From Acinetobacter suaedae (GTDB taxonomy: Bacteria > Pseudomonadota > Gammaproteobacteria > Pseudomonadales > Moraxellaceae), in contig NZ_CP043909.1 of NCBI RefSeq assembly GCF_008630915.1, forward strand, positions 1,426,001 to 1,490,000: a stretch of 64,000 nt of DNA. The letters run 5' to 3'. Shown piece after piece: positions 37,592 through 46,962 of this stretch (the stretch's first letter is position 1; each line of letters begins with the position of its first letter). Below the pieces are notes generated by a model that was given only the letters and a program-made list of their open reading frames with translations, was not told where the DNA came from and searched no databases. The position numbers and the translations under genes are program-made.

Positions 37592-38827
37592 TTAACGACG
37601 TGTGGCTAGGAAGCGCCCTAAGCGGTTAATTGCTTCACGAAGCTCATTTTCTGCCGGTAAAAATACCACACGGAAATGATCAGGTGTTGGCCAGTTGAAC
37701 CCTGTACCTTGCACGAGCAAAACTTTTTCTGCTTTCAATAAATCAAGCATTAAAGCCTCATCATCATCAATCGCATATACAGTTGGATCAAGTCTTGGGA
37801 AGCAGTACATTGCACCTTCTGGTTTGACACAACTTACGCCAGGGATTTCGTTTAGCATCTCCCAAGCAATATTTCGTTGCTCATACAGGCGACCACCTGG
37901 ACGTATTAAGTCATTGATCGATTGATAACCACCCAAAGCTGTTTGAATCGCATATTGAGCTTGATGGTTCGCACATAGACGCATCGAAGCCAACATGTCT
38001 AGACCTTCGATATAATCAGCAGCACGGGCCTTGTTACCTGTAATCGCCATCCAACCAGCACGATAACCTGCGATACGATATGCTTTAGATAGACCGTTAA
38101 AAGATATGCACAGTTGATCGCCAGCTAGTGCAGCAAGTGAAACATGTTCTATTCCATCGTAGATCACTTTGTCATAGATTTCGTCAGCAAATAGAATCAA
38201 ATCATATTTTTTTGCTAAAGCGACAATTTGTGCCAATACATGGCGCGGATAAACTGAGCCTGTTGGATTATTTGGATTAATCACCACGATCCCACGGGTA
38301 TTCGGTGTGATTTTACTTTCCATATCTGCAATATCAGGATACCAGTAGTTTTCCTCATCACATTTGTAGTGGATTGCTGTGCCACCAGAAAGGTTGACTG
38401 CCGCTGTCCATAAAGGATAATCAGGCATTGGAACTAGCATTTCATCTCCGTCATCTAGCAAGCCTTGCATTGCCATAACGATGAGTTCTGAAACACCATT
38501 TCCGACATACACATCGTTGACGTGCATATCAAAAATACCTTTTTGCTGGTAGTACTGGCAGATTGCCTTACGTGCAGGGAAAATACCTTTAGAATCGGTG
38601 TAACCAATCGCATTTGGTAAGTTTAAAGCAACGTCATTGATAATCTCTTGAGGTGCTTCAAAACCAAATGGTGCAGGGTTACCGATATTGAGCTTAATAA
38701 TTTTATGCCCTTGCTCTTCCATCTCATTGGCGGCTCGTAACACAGGTCCACGAATGTCGTAGCAAACATGCTCGAGCTTAGATGATTTCTTAATTTCTCG
38801 TGGCGTAGTGTTACTGATAACGGACAT
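37592..38827 (-). CDS. alaA: PLP-dependent aminotransferase, AlaA-type (alanine transaminase)
   Basis: Class I/II aminotransferase transferring the amino group between glutamate and pyruvate. About 411 residues starting MSVISNTTPREIKKSSKLEHV. The fold markers are INIGNPAPFGF-like KLNIGNPAPFGFE, the NPNNPTGSVY loop, FADEIYDKVIYDG and the PLP lysine in SFNGLSKAYRIAGYRAGW. Similarity is closest to AlaA/YfbQ of E. coli. I use the ATG at 38827 rather than the four-residue extension. It is monocistronic with a strong terminator and is divergent from msrB. Confidence 0.9.
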   Translation of the reverse strand: MSVISNTTPREIKKSSKLEHVCYDIRGPVLRAANEMEEQGHKIIKLNIGNPAPFGFEAPQEIINDVALNLPNAIGYTDSKGIFPARKAICQYYQQKGIFDMHVNDVYVGNGVSELIVMAMQGLLDDGDEMLVPMPDYPLWTAAVNLSGGTAIHYKCDEENYWYPDIADMESKITPNTRGIVVINPNNPTGSVYPRHVLAQIVALAKKYDLILFADEIYDKVIYDGIEHVSLAALAGDQLCISFNGLSKAYRIAGYRAGWMAITGNKARAADYIEGLDMLASMRLCANHQAQYAIQTALGGYQSINDLIRPGGRLYEQRNIAWEMLNEIPGVSCVKPEGAMYCFPRLDPTVYAIDDDEALMLDLLKAEKVLLVQGTGFNWPTPDHFRVVFLPAENELREAINRLGRFLATRR

Positions 38828-38981
38828 AATTCCATCCAATGTTTTGTAAGTTAAGAAAAAATAGATTACCGAAAACGCACAATCTATTTTGAAATTTCGC
38901 TAGAAATTTATCAAGGACTAGCGTAAATATGGAAAGCATGAAGCATGACATTGAATCTCATAGATTTAAAGGAGTTTTTTC

Positions 38982-39401
38982 ATGGGAAAAGTCAATAAAA
39001 CTGACCGAGAATGGCAAAGAGAGTTATCGCCAGAAGAATATCGCATTACTCGTAAAAAGGGTACTGAGCCTGCATTTACTGGACAATATTGGAATAGTAA
39101 ACAAAAAGGGATTTATGTATGTCGTTGCTGTGGTGCGAAATTATTTTCTTCTGAAACTAAATATGACAGCGGCTCTGGTTGGCCGAGTTTTTATCGACCG
39201 ATCGATAATTTAGCCATAGAGGAGCGTGATGATTCTTCGCATGGCATGGTTCGAACAGAAATTGTTTGTCATGATTGCGATGCACATTTAGGGCATGTAT
39301 TTGAGGATGGCCCAGAACCGACTGGATTACGCTATTGTGTAAATTCAGCATCATTACAACTTAAAACAGAAGAAAAGAACGACGAGGAAACTTATCCATG
39401 A
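38982..39401 (+). CDS. msrB: Peptide-methionine (R)-S-oxide reductase
   Basis: Repairs methionine-R-sulfoxide in oxidised proteins. The 139-residue cytosolic protein has two zinc-binding CxxC pairs (CRCC and CHDC). It also has the SGSGWPSFY and the [24 protein letters not shown] catalytic segments with the resolving/attacking Cys in RYCVNS. AAAGGAG precedes the ATG at good spacing. The stop overlaps the next start by four bases (ATGA), coupling it to the glutathione peroxidase. Both deal with peroxide damage. Confidence 0.95.
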   Translation: MGKVNKTDREWQRELSPEEYRITRKKGTEPAFTGQYWNSKQKGIYVCRCCGAKLFSSETKYDSGSGWPSFYRPIDNLAIEERDDSSHGMVRTEIVCHDCDAHLGHVFEDGPEPTGLRYCVNSASLQLKTEEKNDEETYP

Positions 39402-39883
39402 GTAACATTTATCAGTTTGAAGCTGAGTTGTTAGAGGGAGAAATAAAAGCACTTTCTGATTATAAAGGAAAAGTGATGCTGATCGTAAATACAGCAAGTA
39501 AGTGTGGTTTTACACCACAATTTGCGGGGCTTGAGAAACTTTATGAAAAATATAAATCTCAAGGCTTAGAAGTTTTGGGTTTTCCATGCAATCAATTTGG
39601 TGGACAAGATCCTGGTACCAATAAGGAAATAGGTGTTTTTTGCCAGCGTAACTACGGTGTAAGTTTTCCAATGTTTGCCAAGGTAGATGTCAAAGGCCCT
39701 GAAGCACATGTGATCTTCCGTTTCTTAACTCGTGAGGCAAAAGGTATTTTAGGCAGTCGTAATATCAAATGGAATTTCACCAAGTTCTTAGTTGGACGCA
39801 ATGGTGAGGTTTTGGGTCGTTACGCACCGACAACTAAACCTGAAGCTTTGGAAGCCGATATAGAAAAAGCATTAGCAAAGTAA
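39398..39883 (+). CDS. Glutathione peroxidase family (Cys-type thiol peroxidase)
   Basis: A 161-residue peroxidase of the BtuE/Gpx family reducing hydrogen peroxide and lipid hydroperoxides, probably with thioredoxin or glutathione. The peroxidatic Cys is in [11 protein letters not shown], with the family [12 protein letters not shown] segment (second Cys, Gln of the tetrad) and KWNFTKFLV with the Trp/Asn pair. Cysteine replaces selenocysteine, as usual in bacteria. It is coupled to msrB upstream and followed by a bidirectional terminator. Confidence 0.94.
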   Translation: MSNIYQFEAELLEGEIKALSDYKGKVMLIVNTASKCGFTPQFAGLEKLYEKYKSQGLEVLGFPCNQFGGQDPGTNKEIGVFCQRNYGVSFPMFAKVDVKGPEAHVIFRFLTREAKGILGSRNIKWNFTKFLVGRNGEVLGRYAPTTKPEALEADIEKALAK

Positions 39884-39900
39884 GGAATATTTTTACTAAT

Positions 39901-39930
39901 AAAAAAGACGGTAATGAAACCGTCTTTTTT
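39901..39930. terminator. Bidirectional terminator between the glutathione peroxidase and RND pump genes
   Basis: AAGACGGT and ACCGTCTT arms around a five-base AT-rich loop, with A-run and T-run on the two sides. Confidence 0.9.
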
Positions 39931-39937
39931 ATTAATC

Positions 39938-42900
39938 TTACAGGGAAGATTCTGATGGTACATGCTTATTCTTTTTAAAGTTAAAAAATTTCTGGTGAAT
40001 ATCATCAATAAATGTGTAAACCACAGGAATAACCAATAAGGATAAGAATGTACTGGTAATCAATCCGCCAATCACGGAAATTGCCATAGGAGAACGGAAA
40101 CTCGGATCGGTTCCAATACCTAAAGCAATAGGCAACATTCCAGCACCCATTGCCAATGTGGTCATGATAATTGGTCGTGCGCGCTTATGGCAGGCATCGA
40201 GTAAGGCATTAAAACGTGAGTAACTCTTTTCATTACGTGCAATGATAGCGTAATCGACCAATAAAATGGAATTCTTACTTGCGATGCCCATTAGCATGAT
40301 TAATCCAATTAGACTCGGCATGGAAAAGCTACTTTGGGCTAAAAGTAGTAAGACGAAAGCGCCGCCTAATGACAATGGTAATGCTACTAAAATGGTGATC
40401 GGCTGTAAGAAATCTTTAAATAAAAGTACTAACACCACATAGATACACAATACGCCTGTTAGCATGGCGAGACCAAAGCTAGAAAATAACTCTTGCATAA
40501 CTTCTGCATCACCAATGTTAGTGCGTGTCACGCTCGGTGGCAGATTTTGCATGGTCGGTAATTGGTCAACTTGGGCTGCAATATCACCTAAGGGTTGATT
40601 GTTAAGTTCAATATTTAAATTGATATTACGCATACGATTAAAGCGATCAATTTGCGAAGGACCACTTTCAATATTGACTTCAGCAATAGTGCCGAGCATG
40701 ACTGGGCCACGACTACCTTTGACAATCAGACGTTTGATCAACTCTTGATCCTGTCGAGCTGATAAAGGAAGTTTAATGACTACAGGAACTTGCCGTTGTG
40801 ATAAATTGAGTTTTGCCAAGTTTTGATCAAAGTCACCTGCAGTCGCAATCCGAAGTGTCTCAGCAATATCGTAGGTGGTAACCCCTAGATCAGCGGCTTT
40901 TGCAAAGTCAGGACGGATCACTAGTTCTGGGCGAATTAATGCAGCACTTGAACTTACACTACCGATATTTGGAATCGTACGTAACTCTCTTTCCAATTGT
41001 CGAGCTGTTGAAATCAGTGCTTCGGGATCATCACCTGAAAGAGCCAATTGATATTGACTGTTGTTTCCAGCGATGCCGACTTGAATCCTTGCACCAGGGA
41101 GAGGGGCAAGCTTTTGTCTGATTTCATCTTCGATTTGCTGAAGACTTGCACTACGACTTTTACGTTCAGTTGTTTGAATGGTTAAGGTTGCTTTACGTGG
41201 TTCAGTTGATGCACCACCGGAAAAGGGATCTGTACCTGCTGCACCGCCACCGATAGTGGTATATATACTTTTAATTTCAGGATGATCTTTAATTAAGTTG
41301 CGGGCGTATTCCGCAGTTTTTAATGTATCAGCAAATTGTGAACCCGGTGTTAACTCTAAACGGACTTGGGTTTGTCCAGTATCTGGAGGCGGAACGAAGC
41401 CAGTTGGAAGTAATGGAATAAGCATCAATGAACCGATAAAAAATAGGATTGCACCAAATAAGGTGATCCAGCGATGGCGAATACACCAAGTCACCAATCG
41501 CATATATCTGCGCATGACTTTCCCATCATTTTCTCGATCTTTGGCTAGTCCAGCTTCTCCTTGATCGTTTGCAGAGCCATTTTGTAATGGGTGATCAATT
41601 TTCCCCACCCAAGGTTTTAGAATATAGGCTGCCATCATTGGGGTTAGCAAACGGGCCACAAGTAATGATGCAAAAATAGCAAGTGATGCTGTCCACCCAA
41701 ATTGCACAAAGAATTTACCCGCAATACCACTCATAAAGGCGGTTGGTAAAAAGACAGCAATCAAAGTAAATGTTGTTGCAATGACTGCTAGACCAATCTC
41801 GTCAGCAGCCTCCATTGCAGCTTCATACGGTGTCTTGCCCATCCTCAGATGACGAATAATATTTTCAATTTCAACAATCGCATCATCGACTAAGATGCCG
41901 ACAACCAAAGACATGGCCAATAAGGTGACAATATTTAAGGTAAAACCTAGATAATACATGCCAATCATGGCAGGTAGAATTGAGAGTGGTAAGGCAGTTG
42001 CAGCAATAATTGTTGCGCGCCAATCACGCAAGAATAACCACACGACAAGTACAGCTAACAGGGCACCTTCATAAAGTAGTGCCATTGAACCTTTATAATT
42101 TTCTTCAACAGGCTGAACAAAGTTAAATGCCTCGGTGATTTCAAGATCTGGATGTGATGCTTTGAGTTTATCCAATGCAAGGATAACGCCTTTTTCAACA
42201 TCAACTTCACTTGCGCCTTTACTACGCGTGATTTCAAAACCGATCACGGGTTTCCCATTTAATAGTGCAGCTGAGCGTCTCTCTGCAATACCATCATGAA
42301 TCGTAGCAACTTGATCGAGACGGATGTGGCGACCGTCACTGAGTGCAATATCCATCGCACCAATTTCTGCGGCTGTCTGTACAGTAGCGATGGTGCGAAT
42401 TGACTGTTCACTCCCACCAATTTTGGTTTGTCCGCCTGAGGCATCTTGTTGAAGTAAGCGCAATTGACGACTAATATCAGTGGCTGTTGCATTAAGTGCG
42501 AGTAATTTTTCAGGATCTAACTCAACTTCTACTTGTCGTGTGACACCACCAACACGTGATACTGCGCCAACTCCTTTCACTTGGAGCATGGCACGTGAAA
42601 TGTCATAGTCGACAAACCATGAGAGTGCTTCCTCATCCATTTTGGGAGATTGGATGGTGTAAGTTAAGATGGGTGAGCCAGATAAATTAATTTTACTGAC
42701 AATTGGATCTCTTAAATCCGCAGGTAAATCTGAGCGTACTTGTGAAACCGCATTTCGTACATCATCTACGGCTTCTTGGAGCGGTTTTTCTAGTTGGAAT
42801 TCGGCTGTGATATTCACTATACCATCTTGAATATTGGTATATTGATTTCTAAGACCTTGTAAAGTTGCAATCGAGTTTTCAATTTTACGCGCCACTTCCG

Positions 42901-43081
42901 TTTCTAATTGTGGGGGAGCAGCACCCGGAAGTGCAGCCGTTACTGTGACCATTGGCAGCTCAATATCGGGGAATTGTTGTATTTTCATCCAGTGGAAACA
43001 TAACAAACCCGCTAAACCCAGCATGATAAATAAGAGAATACTGGGAATCGGATTGCGAATCGACCAAGCAGAAACATTCAT
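39938..43081 (-). CDS. RND-family multidrug efflux permease (HAE1 type)
   Basis: A proton-driven inner-membrane pump of about 1047 residues. It has the standard layout: a first helix near the N-terminus (NPIPSILLFIMLGLAGLL), a large periplasmic loop, six helices, a second loop and six more helices. The proton relay Asp pair is visible in MSLVVGILVDDAIVEIEN. The second half shows MLMGIASKNSILLVDYAI. It starts at MNVSAWSIR (43081) with AGGAG seven bases upstream. The adaptor stop lies one base before this start, so they are co-translated. No outer-membrane factor gene is adjacent; TolC/OprM-type proteins elsewhere must serve. Substrate unknown. Confidence 0.93.
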   Translation of the reverse strand: MNVSAWSIRNPIPSILLFIMLGLAGLLCFHWMKIQQFPDIELPMVTVTAALPGAAPPQLETEVARKIENSIATLQGLRNQYTNIQDGIVNITAEFQLEKPLQEAVDDVRNAVSQVRSDLPADLRDPIVSKINLSGSPILTYTIQSPKMDEEALSWFVDYDISRAMLQVKGVGAVSRVGGVTRQVEVELDPEKLLALNATATDISRQLRLLQQDASGGQTKIGGSEQSIRTIATVQTAAEIGAMDIALSDGRHIRLDQVATIHDGIAERRSAALLNGKPVIGFEITRSKGASEVDVEKGVILALDKLKASHPDLEITEAFNFVQPVEENYKGSMALLYEGALLAVLVVWLFLRDWRATIIAATALPLSILPAMIGMYYLGFTLNIVTLLAMSLVVGILVDDAIVEIENIIRHLRMGKTPYEAAMEAADEIGLAVIATTFTLIAVFLPTAFMSGIAGKFFVQFGWTASLAIFASLLVARLLTPMMAAYILKPWVGKIDHPLQNGSANDQGEAGLAKDRENDGKVMRRYMRLVTWCIRHRWITLFGAILFFIGSLMLIPLLPTGFVPPPDTGQTQVRLELTPGSQFADTLKTAEYARNLIKDHPEIKSIYTTIGGGAAGTDPFSGGASTEPRKATLTIQTTERKSRSASLQQIEDEIRQKLAPLPGARIQVGIAGNNSQYQLALSGDDPEALISTARQLERELRTIPNIGSVSSSAALIRPELVIRPDFAKAADLGVTTYDIAETLRIATAGDFDQNLAKLNLSQRQVPVVIKLPLSARQDQELIKRLIVKGSRGPVMLGTIAEVNIESGPSQIDRFNRMRNINLNIELNNQPLGDIAAQVDQLPTMQNLPPSVTRTNIGDAEVMQELFSSFGLAMLTGVLCIYVVLVLLFKDFLQPITILVALPLSLGGAFVLLLLAQSSFSMPSLIGLIMLMGIASKNSILLVDYAIIARNEKSYSRFNALLDACHKRARPIIMTTLAMGAGMLPIALGIGTDPSFRSPMAISVIGGLITSTFLSLLVIPVVYTFIDDIHQKFFNFKKNKHVPSESSL

Positions 43082-43082
43082 C

Positions 43083-44273
43083 TTAACGCTCCTGCTGAGT
43101 AACAAGTTTTTGACTAAGTGGTGTATCAGGAATTTCTTTTGCGATGCTTACGAGGTCTCCATCACTTAAAAAGCCTGTACCTGATGAAACCACTTTGACG
43201 TTTGCGGGTAAATCTAGAATCTCAACACGATTACCATAACGACGACCTATGGTTACTTTTTTCTGAGTGACACGACTATTACGATCTACAGTAAAGATAT
43301 AAGCAAAACCATCACGGAGTAATAATGCACTTTGAGGCAGAGTGAGTGCCGATTTTTCTCCCAGATCAAATTCACCCTTAACAAACATACCCATACGAAC
43401 AGCTTGTGTCGGAGGTAAATCGACATACACAATCCCATAGCGTGTTTGTGGGTCGACAACAGGTGCGATCATGCGCACTTTACCTTTGATTTTTGGTTGA
43501 GTTGGATCAGGAGAAATAATTTCTGCTGTCATACCTTGTTTGAGTTTATGGAGATCAGTCGTAGTTACTTCGGCGCGCCATTCTAAACGATGGTCTCTAA
43601 TTAACCTGAATAATTCCTGTCCTGTTTGCGCCAAAGATCCGACAGTTGCACTACGAGCAGAAATTACGCCGTTATCAGGGGAAACCACTCTGGTTTGGGT
43701 TAGACGTAATTCATTACTTTCAATTTGTGCCTTAGCTGCATCCAAGCGAGCTTGGGCCGTCGCTTGAGAGGTTTGATATTGTGCAGACTCTTGAACTGAT
43801 ATAGCACCTGTATTTTTAAGTTGTTGAACACGTTTAAGATTAGCTGCTGCATCTGCAAGAACTGCTTGGGCTTCAGCATAACTGGCTTTGGCAGCTGCAA
43901 GATCAGCACGAATCGTATCGCTATTAATTTCGGCTAAAACCTGTCCACGTTTAACTTGATCTCCAACGTTGACATTGACCCGAGTGAGACGTTGACCTGA
44001 TAACTCACTACCAATTACTACTTCTTGCCATGCAGCGACATTGCCATTGGCGGTAAAGCTTTGTTTCCAGTTTTGTAATACTGGTTCAACAACTGTTACC
44101 GTAAGAGCCGATTTTTTCTCAGTTTGTTCGGCAGATCTAAGCGGGTTGTCTGTTGTTGATTTTTTAGTAATCCCAGTAAACCTTAAGGCAATGAGAATAA
44201 TGACCAAACCAACGATGATTGCAAATAAAAGCCAAACTTTTTTATTGGTTTTTTGAGAAGTTTGAGAAGCCAT
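43083..44273 (-). CDS. RND efflux periplasmic adaptor (membrane fusion protein)
   Basis: A 396-residue HlyD/MdtA-type adaptor joining the pump to an outer-membrane channel. An uncleaved N-terminal membrane helix (about 13-30, WLLFAIIVGLVIILIAL) precedes the lipoyl half-motif GSELSGQRLTRVNVNVGDQV. A coiled-coil hairpin at about 110-180, the second lipoyl half and a beta-barrel domain follow. There is no lipobox, so anchoring is by the helix. It is the first gene of a two-gene operon with the pump; no regulator gene is adjacent, the nearest being the Lrp-type gene across about 160 bases. Confidence 0.92.
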   Translation of the reverse strand: MASQTSQKTNKKVWLLFAIIVGLVIILIALRFTGITKKSTTDNPLRSAEQTEKKSALTVTVVEPVLQNWKQSFTANGNVAAWQEVVIGSELSGQRLTRVNVNVGDQVKRGQVLAEINSDTIRADLAAAKASYAEAQAVLADAAANLKRVQQLKNTGAISVQESAQYQTSQATAQARLDAAKAQIESNELRLTQTRVVSPDNGVISARSATVGSLAQTGQELFRLIRDHRLEWRAEVTTTDLHKLKQGMTAEIISPDPTQPKIKGKVRMIAPVVDPQTRYGIVYVDLPPTQAVRMGMFVKGEFDLGEKSALTLPQSALLLRDGFAYIFTVDRNSRVTQKKVTIGRRYGNRVEILDLPANVKVVSSGTGFLSDGDLVSIAKEIPDTPLSQKLVTQQER

Positions 44274-44436
44274 CTTTCCATAGTCATCAAATTGTGTGAT
44301 GGCTAAGTATAGACCAAGATTTCAACAGATGGTCAAGTGTTCGATGATAGATTTCAGTCTTGCCAGTAAACATTAGTAGAGGACGGTTTCTTTACTCTAT
44401 CTATATGATATTCATTCATTTTATGAGTTTTTGTGG

Positions 44437-44889
44437 TTAAAGTGGCAATAAACGATTAAATACCACGTTTTTCATGACAATTGTGGAGGTGAGGCGTTGT
44501 ACGTTAGGTAGAGCTGACAGGCTGTCATCATATAACTTTTGAAAACTTGCTAGATCTTTGGTGACTACATGTAGGAGGTAATCTGGATTGCCAAATAGAC
44601 GTTGAGCTTGCGTTACATTTGCAATTTCACTGACTTTTTCTTCGAAACTAGATAATGCCTTTTTGTCCCCATCTTTTAAAGTGACGAAAATAATTGCTGA
44701 AAAGTTCAAACCAATTTTGGATGCTTCCAAATCTGCATGATAGCCTTTGATAATTCCTGATTCTTCTAGTGCCTTCACACGACGATGACATGGAGATAGG
44801 CTGAGTCCAACTCTTTCTGCCAATTCAGTGATAGATAATCGTCCATTTGATTGTAGTTCAGCAATAATTTTCTTATCAATGCGATCCAT
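44437..44889 (-). CDS. Lrp/AsnC-family transcriptional regulator
   Basis: A 150-residue feast/famine regulator. Helix-turn-helix at about residues 20-45 (LSITELAERVGLSLSPCHRRVKALEESG), then the RAM/Lrp-type effector-binding domain. It is divergent from a LysE/RhtB exporter gene, a pairing typical of amino acid-responsive control of amino acid export. A perfect inverted repeat lies in the 151-base gap. The ligand is not known but should be an amino acid. Confidence 0.92.
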   Translation of the reverse strand: MDRIDKKIIAELQSNGRLSITELAERVGLSLSPCHRRVKALEESGIIKGYHADLEASKIGLNFSAIIFVTLKDGDKKALSSFEEKVSEIANVTQAQRLFGNPDYLLHVVTKDLASFQKLYDDSLSALPNVQRLTSTIVMKNVVFNRLLPL

Positions 44890-44973
44890 TTAGAAGAAAC
44901 TACCTTTTAATTTTAAATGTATAGAAGTAATTAGAATAACATTTTAATCATAAAAGCCTACTATCTCAAAGCA

Positions 44974-44997
44974 ATATTTATCAATTGGTATAAATAT
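44974..44997. promoter_or_regulatory. Candidate Lrp-type operator
   Basis: Perfect eight-base arms ATATTTAT and ATAAATAT around an eight-base centre, between the Lrp gene start (85 bases away) and the LysE gene start (44 bases away). Confidence 0.5.
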
Positions 44998-45040
44998 CAA
45001 AGCTGAAAAATGACATGTTATTGAGGAATAGGGCTGCCTT

Positions 45041-45658
45041 ATGGAATTAAGTGTGATATTCGCTTTTTGGAGTGTTTCAATTCTATTTGTGCTTACACCC
45101 GGTGCGGATTGGGCGTATGCGATTTTGGCAGGTATTGAGGGAAAGTTTGTTAGTACTGCCGTTACAGGATTGATTTTAGGGCATTTGATTGCAATTTTAT
45201 GTGTTGCTGCAGGTGTAGGCTCACTCTTAAACCATTTTCCGATTCTTCTGACGGCAATGACAGTGTTAGGTGCGGGATATTTACTGTGGATGGGAGTTCA
45301 TCTGTTATTGCAGCCAGCAACTATTTCACACACTGATGGACAAAATCAATCATTAGTGAATGCTAAAGCATGGTTGATTAAAGGTGTGGGGATTAGCGGT
45401 TTAAATCCTAAAGTACTGCTTTTGTTTTTTGCGTTGTTACCACCATTTATACATCCCAAAATGGCACTTTCTCCAACAGTACAAATCATGATGTTAGGTA
45501 TGATTCATTTACTAAGTTGTGCTGTGGTGTATATGTCAGTGGGTGTAGCAGCAAAAAAATTATTGAGAACACGGCCAACAGCAGTAAAAATTGTGAGTCG
45601 TATTTCAGGTGGCTTGATGGTACTGATTGCTTTAATTTTAGTGGTCGGGCAAGTTTGA
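45041..45658 (+). CDS. LysE/RhtB-family amino acid exporter
   Basis: A 205-residue inner-membrane exporter with about six helices. The conserved N-terminal pattern FVLTPGADWAYAI (family consensus with Pro-Gly after the first helix) and the GLNPKVLLLFFALLPPFI segment with Asn-Pro-Lys identify the RhtB/LysE family. It is divergent from the Lrp-type regulator and probably expressed when an amino acid accumulates. A hairpin follows the stop. Confidence 0.9.
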   Translation: MELSVIFAFWSVSILFVLTPGADWAYAILAGIEGKFVSTAVTGLILGHLIAILCVAAGVGSLLNHFPILLTAMTVLGAGYLLWMGVHLLLQPATISHTDGQNQSLVNAKAWLIKGVGISGLNPKVLLLFFALLPPFIHPKMALSPTVQIMMLGMIHLLSCAVVYMSVGVAAKKLLRTRPTAVKIVSRISGGLMVLIALILVVGQV

Positions 45659-45671
45659 GAAAATGAAAATA

Positions 45672-45698
45672 GGAATCCATAAACAGATTATGGATTCC
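45672..45698. terminator. Hairpin between the LysE and dapC genes
   Basis: Eleven-base perfect arms GGAATCCATAA and TTATGGATTCC with loop ACAGA between two convergent genes. There is no long T-run, so it may be a weak terminator. Confidence 0.55.
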
Positions 45699-45712
45699 AT
45701 TGGTCATCTAAA

Positions 45713-46882
45713 TTAAAGAATTGATTTTAGTCGTTTGACCACTTCTTCACATTGTGCCAAATCTGCAACCAACGCCATTCGAACATGACCTTCGCCTGGG
45801 TTACCTTGTTCAGTATCTCGAGAAAGATAACGGCCTGGTAAAACTTTAATGTTGGCTTTTTCCATGAGCATTTTGGCAAAAGTTTCATCATTATCTACTT
45901 TTAACCAATAATAGAAGCCAGCATCTGGTTTTTGTAAAGGTAGCAGATGACCAAGCTCAGATTGGAATAAATCAAACTTAGCACGGTATTGTTGACGATT
46001 CTCTTCAACGTGTGCTTCGTCATTCCAAGCTGAAATGGATGCTAATTGATGCTGAACTGGCATTGCAGCGCCATGATAGGTGCGATATTGCAGATAAGGT
46101 TTTAATAAAGCTGCATCTCCAGCCACAAAACCAGAACGCATACCAGGCAAGTTGGAACGCTTAGAAAGTGAGTGAAATACGATGCAATTCTTGTAATCAT
46201 CACGTCCCATTTCTGCGCAAACTTCTAATAGTCCAACAGGTGCTTGATCAAACCAAAGTTCCGAATAACATTCATCCGATGCAATCACAAAATTATATTG
46301 ATCTGACAAAGTGATTAATTTTTTAAATTGGTCTTTTGACAGTACGGTTCCCGTTGGATTACCCGGTGTACACACAAACAATAATGCTGTTTTTTCCCAA
46401 ACTTCAGCTGGGATGGCATCAAAATCGCCTAAATAGCCATTTTCTTCAGTGCAATTGATGAAATAAGGTTTAGCACCTGCAAGTAGTGCAGCGCCTTCGT
46501 ATATTTGATAGAACGGATTTGGCATCACGATATAAGGTTGATCTTCACGTTTGATGAGTGATTGCACAAACGAAAAAATACCTTCACGCGTTCCAGAGAC
46601 AGGCAGAATATGATCTTCTGCACTGATAATGTTCAATTTAAAACGGTTTGTTAGCCATTGTGCAATACTTTGGCGCAACTCTGGTAAGCCTTTACTATTT
46701 GGGTATGTAGATAAATGTGCGAAATTATCAATAATGGCTTGTTTAACGAACTCGGGTGCTGGATGTTTTGGCTCACCAATTGAGAGTGGAATCAATGGTA
46801 AGTTGGCAGGTTGCACATCTTTAAAAAGTTGATTTAACTTTTCAAAAGGATAAGGATGCAATAGAGACAAGCTTGAGTTCAT
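45713..46882 (-). CDS. dapC: Succinyldiaminopimelate transaminase (DapC)
   Basis: PLP-dependent aminotransferase in the succinylase branch of lysine/diaminopimelate synthesis, 389 residues, cytosolic. The markers are PLSIGEPKHPAPEFV, the loop CTPGNPTGTVLS, ASDECYSELWFD and the PLP lysine in HSLSKRSNLPGMRSGFVAG. Placement next to glnD is the common arrangement for dapC in gammaproteobacteria and betaproteobacteria and supports the specific name over generic aminotransferases such as ArgD, although overlap in activity is possible. Confidence 0.9.
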   Translation of the reverse strand: MNSSLSLLHPYPFEKLNQLFKDVQPANLPLIPLSIGEPKHPAPEFVKQAIIDNFAHLSTYPNSKGLPELRQSIAQWLTNRFKLNIISAEDHILPVSGTREGIFSFVQSLIKREDQPYIVMPNPFYQIYEGAALLAGAKPYFINCTEENGYLGDFDAIPAEVWEKTALLFVCTPGNPTGTVLSKDQFKKLITLSDQYNFVIASDECYSELWFDQAPVGLLEVCAEMGRDDYKNCIVFHSLSKRSNLPGMRSGFVAGDAALLKPYLQYRTYHGAAMPVQHQLASISAWNDEAHVEENRQQYRAKFDLFQSELGHLLPLQKPDAGFYYWLKVDNDETFAKMLMEKANIKVLPGRYLSRDTEQGNPGEGHVRMALVADLAQCEEVVKRLKSIL

Positions 46883-46915
46883 TTAAACGTTACCAAAAGT
46901 AAGAATGAAAAGTTC

Positions 46916-46953
46916 CCCCTTTTGAAAAAGGGGATGCGGAGCTACAACTCCGC
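46916..46953. repeat. Two adjacent hairpins between dapC and glnD
   Basis: CCCCTTTT/AAAAGGGG (46916-46933) and GCGGAG/CTCCGC with a six-base loop (46936-46953). They lie just after the glnD stop and may act as terminator or processing elements. The CCCCTTTT type resembles intergenic palindromes I recall as scattered in Acinetobacter genomes. Confidence 0.55.
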
Positions 46954-46962
46954 AAGGTGTTT

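Noticed and set aside
39938..44273. Naming the RND pump as a specific Ade or Arp system
   Set aside because: Family placement is clear, but no regulator or outer-membrane gene is adjacent and I cannot separate paralogues by eye.
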